Source of the DNA: Paludibacteraceae bacterium
GTDB lineage: Bacteria > Bacteroidota > Bacteroidia > Bacteroidales > Paludibacteraceae
Reading direction: 5' to 3'
DNA length: 53,345 nt
Assembly (NCBI GenBank): GCA_024401495.1
Contig: JAKSKW010000013.1
Location: 1-53,345 of the forward strand
Shown here: positions 27,745 to 36,235 of the stretch, piece after piece
Numbering within the stretch: the first letter of the stretch is position 1
Layout: every line of letters begins with the position of its first letter
Position numbers and translations under genes: made by a program
Notes under the pieces: generated by a model
Told to the model about the DNA's origin: nothing
Seen by the model: the letters and a program-made list of their open reading frames with translations, nothing else
The model's database searches: none

Positions 27745-28872
27745 TTATTCAGCCGACGGTGCAGTTTCCTGTGCTGGAGCAGGAGTTGGCGCTGGAGCAG
27801 GTGTCGGTGCTGGAGCAGGTGTCGGTGCTGGCGTAGGAGCCGGAGCTGCTGATTCTGCAGGTTTTGCTTCTACTGGAGCAGCTGGCTTCTTTGGAGCCTC
27901 ACTTGCACCTGTATTGCCTGACGACATTGTTGTGTCACGACGCTGACGTTTTGGCTGAACAACCTGTTCTGGTTCTGCCTCATACTTCTTTGCCTTAGGC
28001 TGACCAGCCTCTATCTTCTGTGTTGAGAAAGAAATATAGTCCTTTGGATCAAGAGGATGACCGTTCTGCCACAACTCAAATGTCATTTCGGATGTCTCCG
28101 AGCCACGCAACGTCGCAAGAATCTCACCTGCATGCACTCGTTCTCCAATTCTCTTAAAGAATGGCTGAGTGAACTTATACATAGTCATCAATCCTTCTGA
28201 GTGCTGGATCTGCAAGCAATAACGGTTGTGAGCGGAATATCCTGCGAAAACGATAGAACCGTCGAGTGCAGAATAAACACTTCCCAATGGGTCTACACTT
28301 ACTGTGACTCCATTAGCTCCTGAATATGGATCAAAACCTCTCAACACAACACCTAAAGCTGGACGATGCATAAGTCGGTTTTTGCTAGTCTCTGATATTT
28401 TTGAATTTGTAGCATAACGCTGAGCAATCTCATACTGTGAGCAATACTGGTTCTCACGCTCCGACGGATTATTCTGGACCTTCGACATATCCATCTTGAC
28501 CACATCCTTCAAAGATGCTGTGCTGTCGCCAATCTCGACGTCGCCAGTGACCACTCTCTGCAACATAGCCAAATAATGGTCGTTGATCTTTGCCTGCTCT
28601 TGAAGTGAATCAAGAAGCACAGCCTGTGAGATAACCTGCTTACGTAGATCATTTGCATCTGTATATCCTGGCATGAATGAGCGCAATGGTGTCTTGATGA
28701 TCAACACAGCTATAATCAAAAAGTAGACTACAGCGATGGCGAAACAAAACGATATAACACTCAATCGCGACAAACGTATATGCCAAGCCTCTTCCAATGT
28801 GTTCTCATTGAAAATGGTAAGACGGTACTTAAAATTCAGTTTATGCAAAAAACTACTCTTGCTATTGGCCAT
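27745..28872 (-). CDS. degenerate M23 (LytM) peptidase-like membrane protein
   Basis: 375 residues: a short cytoplasmic start, one membrane helix (about residues 38-62), a coiled periplasmic stretch (about 75-110), a LytM fold (about 180-290), and a low-complexity Ala/Pro/Thr tail of repeated PAPAPT units (about 335-375). The LytM region keeps the fold signature (VYSALDGSIVFAGYS..., GERVHAGEILATLRG). However, the zinc ligands are missing: the HxxxD position reads NGVTVS and the final HxH is replaced by YKF. It is therefore probably not a hydrolase but an amidase activator or scaffold, as with EnvC/NlpD. It is cotranscribed with dxr and rseP. Confidence 0.8.
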   Translation of the reverse strand: MANSKSSFLHKLNFKYRLTIFNENTLEEAWHIRLSRLSVISFCFAIAVVYFLIIAVLIIKTPLRSFMPGYTDANDLRKQVISQAVLLDSLQEQAKINDHYLAMLQRVVTGDVEIGDSTASLKDVVKMDMSKVQNNPSERENQYCSQYEIAQRYATNSKISETSKNRLMHRPALGVVLRGFDPYSGANGVTVSVDPLGSVYSALDGSIVFAGYSAHNRYCLQIQHSEGLMTMYKFTQPFFKRIGERVHAGEILATLRGSETSEMTFELWQNGHPLDPKDYISFSTQKIEAGQPKAKKYEAEPEQVVQPKRQRRDTTMSSGNTGASEAPKKPAAPVEAKPAESAAPAPTPAPTPAPAPTPAPAPTPAPAQETAPSAE

Positions 28873-28885
28873 TATCTTTTTCTAT

Positions 28886-31800
28886 TTATTCTCCTTTGGA
28901 AATCTCCGAAGGATTAATTCCTACTTGTTGCTTAAAACACTTTCTAAAATATGCGATGTCCTTGAAGCCGACGTTATACGCTACCTCAGAGACTGTCATC
29001 GCTCCGTCTTCAAGCAACTGTTTAGCGCGCTTGATACGGATATTTCTAATGAACTCCTTCACTGTCATTCCAGTGATGGCATTCATCTTTCTATACAACT
29101 GCATTCGGCTCACTCCCACCTCAACAGCAAATTTCTCGATATCGAAATCTGCGTCGGAAAGGTTGTCCTCGATTACCTTCATCGCCTTGATCATGAATTT
29201 CTCGTCTGGCGACTGTGTAGCCACCTTCGTAGGCTCTGAGATCATCTCTATCTTGAAACGACTGCGGATCTTATCCTTCAATCGCATCATGTTCATCACC
29301 TTCTGGTCAAGCACCTCAATATCAAATGGTTTAGTGATATAGTCGTCGGCTCCACGCTTCAAACTCTCAATCTCACTCTCCTTGCTATGCACAGCAGTAA
29401 GCAAGATGATTGGAATATGCGACGTCTTCTCGTCGTGCTTCAACTTATTGCACAACTCATCACCACAGATATTAGGCATCATCAAGTCTGTAATCACCAC
29501 ATCAGGAATCTGCTCGGCGGCTTTCTCCAATGCTATCTTACCGTCTTCTGCCTCGACGACATTGAATCTCGACTCAAAATGTATTGCCACAAACTTACGA
29601 AGCTCCTCGTTGTCCTCGGCAATCAAAAGCACTGGTTTCTCTTCCTCTGGTAGTTCTGCTGCCTCACCATCCTGTGATTCTACTGCAGTATTACTCTCTT
29701 CTGGCTCCTCTGCTTTTTCAGTAGACTCCTCACCAGACTCAAAGAACGGCAACACGACCTTGAATGTTGTGCCCTTTCCTAAAGCACTATCAAGCAACAC
29801 CTCTCCATCCATCAGTTTCACCAAGTCGTAGACAAGGTTCAATCCGATACCAGTACCGATGCCAGCCTCCTTCTCGTCATTACTCTGATAGAATCGCTCG
29901 AACACATGCTTCTGATCAGATTCACTCATTCCCTTACCAGTGTCTGCCACTGAGATCTGGAAACTGTCGCAGATATTTTCAGCCGCATACTTATGCTGTG
30001 GCAACATCTCCATCGCCACCTTGATAGCACCTCCACGTGGAGTGAACTTCATACTGTTGGATACAAGGTTGTCGACAATCTTCTCTATCTTATCCGAGTC
30101 GAACAACATACGTTTGCCACGGGAAGCGTCGTCGACATCAAGCGATATTTGAATGCCTTTTGCCTCTCCCTCTGTCTGGAATGCGCGAACCACAGTCTCA
30201 AGCAATGCAGGTAGATCACCTGGTTTGTAAATTGCCTGCAACGATCCACTCTCTATCTTTCTGAAGTCGAGAATCTGGTTGACAAGACGAAGAAGCTTAT
30301 TGGCGTTTCGTTCTGCCAACTCAGCCATCTTCTTCGACTCCGATGACACTCCCTTGTCTTTCAAGATCTTTGACAACGGGCCAAGAATCAATGTCAACGG
30401 TGTTCGTAGCTCATGAGAGATGTTTGTGAAGAAATCAAGTTTCAACTGCTCCACTTTCTCCATCTCCTCTGCCTTCTGCTTCTCCAAATCCAACTTGTTG
30501 CGAAGAATCATTCGGCTTCTATAATGGTATAGGAACATCAAAATGAGTCCCACTACAACCATTGTCATAAGTGTCTTACACCACCATGTGTTCCAGAATG
30601 GAGGCTTGACGTAAAGATGCACTCTCAACGGATTCTCATTCCAAACACCATCGCAGTTGGCTCCTTTCACCTCAAACACATAATCGCCAGGATGCAAATT
30701 AGTGTATGTACATTTGTTCTCATGTCCGGCGTTGATCCAAGCCTCATCCTCGTTTGATCCCAACCAACTCTTATCCTTTGAAACCAAACGATACTTGAAC
30801 ATATTTTTGTTGACGCGAGAGTATGATAGTGCTGAATACTTGAATGTCACCATGTTCTGGTCGTAGTTCAACGACAAACATGACTCTCCGTTTTCATTTA
30901 AAGAGATTTGATTTGCAGGAACCTCCTGATTAAACACCTTCACGTCTTCAAGAAGGACTGGCGGCACAAACTCATTTGGATGAAGATCTGAAAGATTTAC
31001 AATATTAAATCCAGCGTTTCCTCCTGCCAAAACTCGTCCGTCCGAACAAGTGTACACTGCGCCATAGTGGAACTGGCGGCTCTGCAAACCGTCGCTTTCA
31101 TCATAGTTCACAATCTCCTTATCTCCCTTATGGATACGGCTGATACCATTCGTTGTGCAGACGATATAGTAATCTCTCCACTCGAAGATAGACTGTACAT
31201 TATTATTCGACAATCCGTCGTTTTCATTAAGTGTACCAATCTCTCCAGTATATTTATTGTATTCCACCAATCCACGCTCCAGGCTTCCCACGTAGAATAC
31301 ATTTTTTGCCTTCTCCACAATCGAACGTGCGCGCTCCTCATAAGCGATAGTTCTCTCCTCTTTTACAAGATAGATGATGATCTCGTCCGGTGTGAAAATC
31401 CACAAATCTTTATCAGAGTCCTCATAGACCTTCCACACTTCCTTATTGTAAGCAAGTCTGTCCATGTGCTCAAATGTGCCATTGCTTGGATTAAACTTGT
31501 CTACACCATCACCTGTACCAAGAAGCACCTCTCCATTTTTGCAGACGCAGATGCTCCAAACATTGTCACTGCTAATTGATTTCTTGTCGGAATCTGAATG
31601 ACGGTACACTCGCTTAACCTTACCAGTCTGTGCATCCAACACATTCAATCCACCCATGTATGTTCCGACCAACACCTCATTGCCAACCTGAGCAAGACTC
31701 TTTATACAGTTGACCGACAAGCCGGAATTAGTCTGAGTGATATAATCAAATCTACCACTTTTCATGTCGTAGATATTGACACCACCACTTTCAGTTCCTA

Positions 31801-32911
31801 CCCAAATCTTTTGGCCCGGCATCTCCAAGAAAGCGTACACCTGACCGCAATTCAAATAGCGATTGTCGTTTTTCGACTCCTGAATAAGCACAAACGGTTG
31901 CTTCTCACTATTTCTATAGCTGATACCGCCACGAGTACATACCCACAAATCTCCCTTCTTGTCGACATACAAATCAATGATTGAGTTGTTGACAAGCGTG
32001 ATATCATTATGTACGTCGTTGACATTGACAACGTACTCCTTTGAAATCCGGTCGTAACAAATCAGACCAGAACGAGTTCCGATCCACATTCTACCGTCGG
32101 CACCCTCACAAATAGCCTTTACCGAAGCCTCAGCACCAGTCGTAGGCAGGTTAGTTTGGTGGACAAGGTCGAATTTGCCTCGATCCATGATGTTTACAAT
32201 ATAAACACCCTTATCATACGTACCAATCCACACCACATCATCTTTGGTGATGCATATTGAACGCACCTCAGAATCATCGAGTATCGATCTAAGCTCTCCC
32301 GTCGACGGATTAAATACCTTGACACCGGATTCACCAGTGCCAATCCATATTCTTCCGTACTTGTCGACCTTCAATGCCTTAATAAACGGAATGCTTCCAA
32401 TCTCAGTATCTTTGAAATGGTAATATTCAAGTAGCAATCCCTCGTCGAGATATGCGAGACCTTCATCTGTACCTACCCAAATTTTTCCATCAGGAGTTTC
32501 TACAATTGAGTTTGCAGAATATCTTGCCATTCCATTCTTAGCCAACGGAATTGCGGCAAAAGACTCAGTAGTAGGATAATAGACATTTAACCCACCGTTT
32601 TCCGTACCAACCCAGAAACGTTTTTTTGAATCCTGAAAGATACAACGGATTAGTTCACCGCGCACCTGTCCATCTGCATTTCCATACTTATACGGATGGA
32701 AAGTGTAGCCATCGAAACGGTGAAGTCCCTGACTGGTACCAAACCACATATACCCCTGTGCGTCCTGATATGCACACTGCACGATATTATAGTTTAGACC
32801 ATCCTTCTGTGTATAGTTGTCAAAACGAGACAATGCGAGTTGCTGTATAGCGGACGCTCCACCACACAACATACAACAGATCAATGCAACTATGTAACTT
32901 AATCTTCGCAT
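28886..32911 (-). CDS. hybrid two-component system regulator (HTCS)
   Basis: 1,341 residues. Signal peptide (to about 22); two seven-bladed propeller-like arrays of Reg_prop repeats (about 30-690), with repeated GxIWVGT blocks; a Y_Y_Y domain (about 700-770); a membrane helix (about 778-800); HisKA with FFTNISHELRTPLTLI near 833; an ATPase domain (GTGIGLNLV); a receiver domain with phosphoacceptor in VVITDLMMP near 1139 and the Lys in YITKPF; and an AraC HTH (about 1235-1335). HTCS proteins sense glycan fragments and switch on polysaccharide utilisation genes. No susC/susD or glycosidase is adjacent; the gene sits in an operon with HAD, M23-like, dxr, rseP, era and der. Confidence 0.96.
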   Translation of the reverse strand: MRRLSYIVALICCMLCGGASAIQQLALSRFDNYTQKDGLNYNIVQCAYQDAQGYMWFGTSQGLHRFDGYTFHPYKYGNADGQVRGELIRCIFQDSKKRFWVGTENGGLNVYYPTTESFAAIPLAKNGMARYSANSIVETPDGKIWVGTDEGLAYLDEGLLLEYYHFKDTEIGSIPFIKALKVDKYGRIWIGTGESGVKVFNPSTGELRSILDDSEVRSICITKDDVVWIGTYDKGVYIVNIMDRGKFDLVHQTNLPTTGAEASVKAICEGADGRMWIGTRSGLICYDRISKEYVVNVNDVHNDITLVNNSIIDLYVDKKGDLWVCTRGGISYRNSEKQPFVLIQESKNDNRYLNCGQVYAFLEMPGQKIWVGTESGGVNIYDMKSGRFDYITQTNSGLSVNCIKSLAQVGNEVLVGTYMGGLNVLDAQTGKVKRVYRHSDSDKKSISSDNVWSICVCKNGEVLLGTGDGVDKFNPSNGTFEHMDRLAYNKEVWKVYEDSDKDLWIFTPDEIIIYLVKEERTIAYEERARSIVEKAKNVFYVGSLERGLVEYNKYTGEIGTLNENDGLSNNNVQSIFEWRDYYIVCTTNGISRIHKGDKEIVNYDESDGLQSRQFHYGAVYTCSDGRVLAGGNAGFNIVNLSDLHPNEFVPPVLLEDVKVFNQEVPANQISLNENGESCLSLNYDQNMVTFKYSALSYSRVNKNMFKYRLVSKDKSWLGSNEDEAWINAGHENKCTYTNLHPGDYVFEVKGANCDGVWNENPLRVHLYVKPPFWNTWWCKTLMTMVVVGLILMFLYHYRSRMILRNKLDLEKQKAEEMEKVEQLKLDFFTNISHELRTPLTLILGPLSKILKDKGVSSESKKMAELAERNANKLLRLVNQILDFRKIESGSLQAIYKPGDLPALLETVVRAFQTEGEAKGIQISLDVDDASRGKRMLFDSDKIEKIVDNLVSNSMKFTPRGGAIKVAMEMLPQHKYAAENICDSFQISVADTGKGMSESDQKHVFERFYQSNDEKEAGIGTGIGLNLVYDLVKLMDGEVLLDSALGKGTTFKVVLPFFESGEESTEKAEEPEESNTAVESQDGEAAELPEEEKPVLLIAEDNEELRKFVAIHFESRFNVVEAEDGKIALEKAAEQIPDVVITDLMMPNICGDELCNKLKHDEKTSHIPIILLTAVHSKESEIESLKRGADDYITKPFDIEVLDQKVMNMMRLKDKIRSRFKIEMISEPTKVATQSPDEKFMIKAMKVIEDNLSDADFDIEKFAVEVGVSRMQLYRKMNAITGMTVKEFIRNIRIKRAKQLLEDGAMTVSEVAYNVGFKDIAYFRKCFKQQVGINPSEISKGE

Positions 32912-32927
32912 ATACGAGTCGTTAATA

Positions 32928-33653
32928 TTATTTCTTCAAACCTAAGCTGAACATTTCAGGAAGTGCGCTTCTAAACTCATGCATATCGTCGAAAAGCACA
33001 TCAGCTCCTTTGCTCAACAAATCCTCAGGAAGCAGAATACCTGTGTTGACAGCCACTGTGAAGATGCCAGCCGCGTGGGCAGATGTCACTCCAAGAGGAG
33101 CGTTCTCCACCACGATAGTCTCGTCAGCCGAGAAGCCACCCTTCTTCAAAGCCATCAAGTAAGGCTCCGGATCTGGCTTACCCTTCTTCACATCGTAAGC
33201 AGTCACCATTCTCTCTAGTGTGAATATACCAGGGAATAGAGAATCAAGTTTATTGAAAAGGCAATGCTGTCCTGATCCAGTCACGATAAAGATCTGCAAA
33301 CCCGCGTCGCGGACAAACTCAAGCACCTCACGGATACCAGTCATCACCTCTGCCGGACCTTCATTCTCAAAGTATTTGCACTTGATGGCGTAGATTCTGT
33401 CGCACTCCTCCTTAGATGCCTCACGTCCCTTCTGGGCTACAAACATCTCCTGGATAGTGGCAGGGCCTGTCATACCCTCACGCTTATATGCCTCATACTC
33501 ATTGAAGACAATCCCCTCGTCGGCAAACGCCTTCACCCATGCTTTGGCATGATGCGGCATAGAATCAAAGATTACACCATCCATATCAAATAGGACCGCC
33601 TTAAGCTTCAATCCCGACAATTTTTCTTTCACCTGAGCTGTTAGTCTATTCAT
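32928..33653 (-). CDS. HAD-superfamily hydrolase, beta-phosphoglucomutase-like
   Basis: 241 residues. The HAD nucleophile motif is FDMDGVIFDSMP (about residues 22-33). The cap domain, VTGSG (motif II), KKGKPDPEPYLMAL (motif III) and VVENAPLGVTSAHAAG (motif IV) are all present. The closest family is the beta-phosphoglucomutase/sugar-phosphatase subgroup, which acts on small phosphosugars. The substrate is unknown. It is the first gene of the seven-gene run, with a 16-base gap to the HTCS regulator, and has its own -7 element at 33676-33683. Confidence 0.9.
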   Translation of the reverse strand: MNRLTAQVKEKLSGLKLKAVLFDMDGVIFDSMPHHAKAWVKAFADEGIVFNEYEAYKREGMTGPATIQEMFVAQKGREASKEECDRIYAIKCKYFENEGPAEVMTGIREVLEFVRDAGLQIFIVTGSGQHCLFNKLDSLFPGIFTLERMVTAYDVKKGKPDPEPYLMALKKGGFSADETIVVENAPLGVTSAHAAGIFTVAVNTGILLPEDLLSKGADVLFDDMHEFRSALPEMFSLGLKK

Positions 33654-33675
33654 TGCAAACTATATCAAATTCTCG

Positions 33676-33683
33676 CAAATATA
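33676..33683 (-). promoter_or_regulatory. promoter element at the head of the HAD-HTCS-dxr-era-der run
   Basis: TATATTTG on the minus strand (TAnnTTTG), 23 bases before the ATG at 33653. No further -7 element was noticed in the small gaps downstream, so this may drive the whole run. Confidence 0.55.
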
Positions 33684-33767
33684 CATTTTTTCCTCAACTT
33701 TTAAGCGGAATTTGCCGATATATAATTTCAAAAAAGTATTTTTACAAAAAACACGAACAAAACGGAT

Positions 33768-34226
33768 ATGACAAAGACAAAATTCAGACCAAAATTCTAC
33801 TACATCACAGCGATTTTCGTATTGATGCCAGCCATCTGCGGATTCGTGCTTTCGATTATGCCAAGCGAGGTGCCAACTCAATGGTGGATAATCTTTTCCG
33901 TCTTTGCGGTGGTTTTCACAGGATTCTTGATTTATCGTCTGGTGATGCAGACAAGAAGTCTTGAGGTAGACGGTACGATTCTCAAAGTGAGCCGATTCTT
34001 CGGATTGATTAAGGAAGGTGAGGTTGATTTGAAGAAGTTCGACGGTTATTATCTTGATTATGTCCGTACAGGTAAAGATGGCAAGGACGTGTATGGCTAC
34101 TTCTGCCTGATGAAGAAAGAGACAACTGTCACTAAACTATGTTTCAACGACTACGATGATTTCGACGTATTTCTAAAGGAGGCAGTGGAGCCAGTGATTC
34201 CGAAAATTGTGTATAGGAAGAAATGA
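33768..34226 (+). CDS. two-helix membrane protein, PH-like C-terminus
   Basis: 152 residues. Two hydrophobic segments (about 10-30 and 36-58, FYYITAIFVLMPAICGFVLS and WWIIFSVFAVVFTGFLIYRLV) precede a beta-strand-rich soluble part: RSLEVDGTILKVSRFFGLIKEGEVDLKKFDGYY. The fold resembles bacterial PH-like membrane proteins. Nothing indicates a specific role. It is transcribed away from the HAD gene and converges on the BspA-type gene, with only 5 bases between stops. The function is unknown. Confidence 0.72.
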   Translation: MTKTKFRPKFYYITAIFVLMPAICGFVLSIMPSEVPTQWWIIFSVFAVVFTGFLIYRLVMQTRSLEVDGTILKVSRFFGLIKEGEVDLKKFDGYYLDYVRTGKDGKDVYGYFCLMKKETTVTKLCFNDYDDFDVFLKEAVEPVIPKIVYRKK

Positions 34227-34231
34227 TTTTC

Positions 34232-35545
34232 TCAATACCTGATAATTTTTACATTTTTCGGCATTTTTTTATACTGTTCATCGATCTCACAATCTTTTGG
34301 AATCCTTATCTCTGTCAATTCGTCACATTTATAAAATTCCCACCCTCCAATTTTTTTAATTAATGGCGGAATTGTAATCGATTTTAGTTTGGCACATTTT
34401 TCAAATGTACAATTTGTTTCCAACAATTCTAAAGCCTCTGGCAATTCAATATGTTCCAAACTTTCACATTTTGAGAAAGCCATATATTTTATAGCTTTCA
34501 ATTTATTATGCAACACAACTTCTTTCAAATTGGTACAGCCTGAAAAGACACATCCATCTATTGTATCCACAGTTTCCGGAATCACTACCTTTTCAATTTT
34601 GTCGCAGTTGAGAAATGCTCCCCACGAAATCTTATTAACCGATTTTGGGAAAGTGATCTCCTTTCGGTTGATTCCACATATCACTACAGTTGTGTCCTTA
34701 TTGTAGAGTATTCCGTCGACAGAACAGAAATAGGGATTTTTCTCGGACATTTCAATTTTTTCCAAATTTTTACATTCGCTTATTGAATATGTTTCAATTG
34801 ATGAGACATTTTGAGGTATATAAATTTCCTTTATATCGTAACATCCTTTTATTGCATAGTGACCTATCATCCTTACTGTTTCAGGAATCTTGATTGCTTT
34901 TAGGCTTGTGCATCCATAAAAAGCACAATTTTGAATCTCTGTTATTGAATCTGAATATGAGACACTTTCAAGTGAGGTGCAATTACTAAACAATGAATTG
35001 GGTATTACTTTAATATTGGAAGGCAATTCAAAACTTTTTATTTTACAACAACTACTAAACGCATGGCTCCCAATAGATGAGACTGTTTGGGGAATGTTTA
35101 ATTGAGTAAGAAATATACAGTCAGAAAAAGCATAAGCACCTATTGTCTTTAACGAATCAGGTAAATTTATATTCCTCAAGGTGCAACCCCAAAAAGCTCC
35201 ATCATCTATTGTTGTTATAGTGTTGGGAAGTTCTATTTCTTCCGTTAAACAATTAAAAAATACATAAGCACCAATTGTAGTTACCTTATACGTTTTTTTC
35301 TTATGCTTTATTGTTCCTGGCACTTTATAGAAATCTTTATTCTCTTTTTTACATTTTGACAGAGTTGCAGTCATGGTTGCATCGTCACACTCAAAGATAA
35401 AATTCACGTCTTCTGTAATATTTTTAAAATCCAGAGCATAAGTGGGAAGTTTTGGGTCATCATTTATGGAAGACGATTCTATTTTGCCAGCTAAACAATG
35501 GACTGCAAATGTCAAAAATAGTATTATGGATAAGAGAGATTTCAT
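34232..35545 (-). CDS. secreted BspA-type leucine-rich repeat protein
   Basis: 437 residues. Signal peptide (MKSLLSIILFLTFAVHCLAG). About twelve LRR_5-type repeats of roughly 23 residues follow from about residue 95 to 430, with units such as LPNTITTIDDGAFWGC, IPQTVSSIGSHAFSSC and IPETVRMIGHYAIKGC. BspA-type proteins bind host matrix proteins or other cells in Bacteroidales and oral treponemes. There is no type IX-like tail and no transmembrane anchor, so it may be periplasmic or surface-attached through other means. The gene is AT-richer than the dcw genes. It is monocistronic, and its promoter region contains a tandem repeat. Confidence 0.88.
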   Translation of the reverse strand: MKSLLSIILFLTFAVHCLAGKIESSSINDDPKLPTYALDFKNITEDVNFIFECDDATMTATLSKCKKENKDFYKVPGTIKHKKKTYKVTTIGAYVFFNCLTEEIELPNTITTIDDGAFWGCTLRNINLPDSLKTIGAYAFSDCIFLTQLNIPQTVSSIGSHAFSSCCKIKSFELPSNIKVIPNSLFSNCTSLESVSYSDSITEIQNCAFYGCTSLKAIKIPETVRMIGHYAIKGCYDIKEIYIPQNVSSIETYSISECKNLEKIEMSEKNPYFCSVDGILYNKDTTVVICGINRKEITFPKSVNKISWGAFLNCDKIEKVVIPETVDTIDGCVFSGCTNLKEVVLHNKLKAIKYMAFSKCESLEHIELPEALELLETNCTFEKCAKLKSITIPPLIKKIGGWEFYKCDELTEIRIPKDCEIDEQYKKMPKNVKIIRY

Positions 35546-35575
35546 TTATCTAAGTTTTTAATTACCAACTCACGA

Positions 35576-35583
35576 CAAAAATA
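35576..35583 (-). promoter_or_regulatory. -7 element for the BspA-type gene
   Basis: TATTTTTG on the minus strand, 30 bases before the ATG at 35545. Confidence 0.5.
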
Positions 35584-35610
35584 AGAAATTTTTATCTCCG
35601 CTGAAATTAT

Positions 35611-35641
35611 CGTAACCCACATTACCGTAACCCACGTTACG
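35611..35641. repeat. tandem 15-bp repeat upstream of the BspA-type promoter
   Basis: CGTAACCCACATTAC and CGTAACCCACGTTAC are adjacent (35611-35640). The second copy also forms a CGTAAC/GTTACG palindrome ending at 35641. It lies about 28 bases upstream of the -7 element, so it is a possible activator or repressor site. Confidence 0.5.
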
Positions 35642-35701
35642 ATATTGCAAATATACAAATTTTCAGCAAATACAATCTTTGATAGATAGTTATTTAAAAC
35701 A

Positions 35702-35729
35702 GTAGAGACGGGGCATGCCCCGTCTCTAC
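35702..35729. repeat. perfect 28-bp palindrome
   Basis: GTAGAGACGGGGCA followed by its exact reverse complement TGCCCCGTCTCTAC. The inner 20 bases match the palindrome at 22908-22927 exactly. It lies between the yqeY stop and the BspA-type promoter, so it may help end the dcw transcript. Confidence 0.85.
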
Positions 35730-35734
35730 ACAAA

Positions 35735-35762
35735 TTTTGCATTATGAATTTTGCATTATGAA
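35735..35762. repeat. 14-bp tandem repeat overlapping the end of yqeY
   Basis: TTTTGCATTATGAA occurs twice in a row. The second copy contains the stop codon of yqeY (35756-35758). The unit shares ATTATGAA with the dispersed elements near 11950, 12790 and 18320. Confidence 0.6.
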
Positions 35763-36208
35763 TTCAACAAAGTCTTTACCTTTGCCGAGATGTCCTTACC
35801 GTCTGCCTTACCAGCAAGTTTCTTTGTTGCGACACCCATCACCTTACCCATCTCCTGAGCTGTCTTTGCACCTACCTCAGCGATGATTGCCTTGATCTCT
35901 GCCTCTAGCTCAGCGTCAGACAATTTTGCAGGAAGATACTTCTCGATTACAGAAGCCTCAGCCAACTCGTTCTCAGCCAACTCTGGGCGGTTCTGCTCTG
36001 TGAAGATCTGTGCCGACTCCTTACGCTGCTTTACCATCTTTTGAAGAATCTTCATAGCAGCCTCATCTGTTAGATCTCCGTTTGATCCTTTGGCTGTCTT
36101 AGCCTCAAGAAACTCTTTCTTCACTCCACGCAATGCCTCCAAAGCTACCTTGTCCTTGGCGATCATTGCTTTCTTTATATCCTCGCTGATAACATCAAAC
36201 AATGCCAT
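35756..36208 (-). CDS. GatB/YqeY domain-containing protein
   Basis: 150 residues matching the YqeY family throughout: helical, with LRGVKKEFLEAKT, KMVKQRKESAQIF, IEKYLPAKLSD and a C-terminal half like the GatB tail domain (MGKVMGVATKKLAGKADGKDIS). That tail domain binds tRNA in the amidotransferase. The isolated YqeY protein has no settled function. It follows the second ftsZ by 27 bases and ends the dcw run. Its last codons fall in a short tandem repeat. Confidence 0.92.
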   Translation of the reverse strand: MALFDVISEDIKKAMIAKDKVALEALRGVKKEFLEAKTAKGSNGDLTDEAAMKILQKMVKQRKESAQIFTEQNRPELAENELAEASVIEKYLPAKLSDAELEAEIKAIIAEVGAKTAQEMGKVMGVATKKLAGKADGKDISAKVKTLLNS

Positions 36209-36235
36209 AGTATTATATTTTATAAGTTTTACAAA

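Noticed and set aside
27770..27850. Regular repeats resembling a CRISPR array
   Set aside because: They are in-frame Pro/Ala/Thr codons of the M23-like protein's tail, without spacers. The PEPEP repeats of the first FtsZ (37710-37850) were rejected for the same reason.
35542..35742. Minus-strand open frame upstream of the BspA-type gene
   Set aside because: It reads through the 28-bp palindrome, the tandem repeat and the promoter element and has no recognisable protein features.
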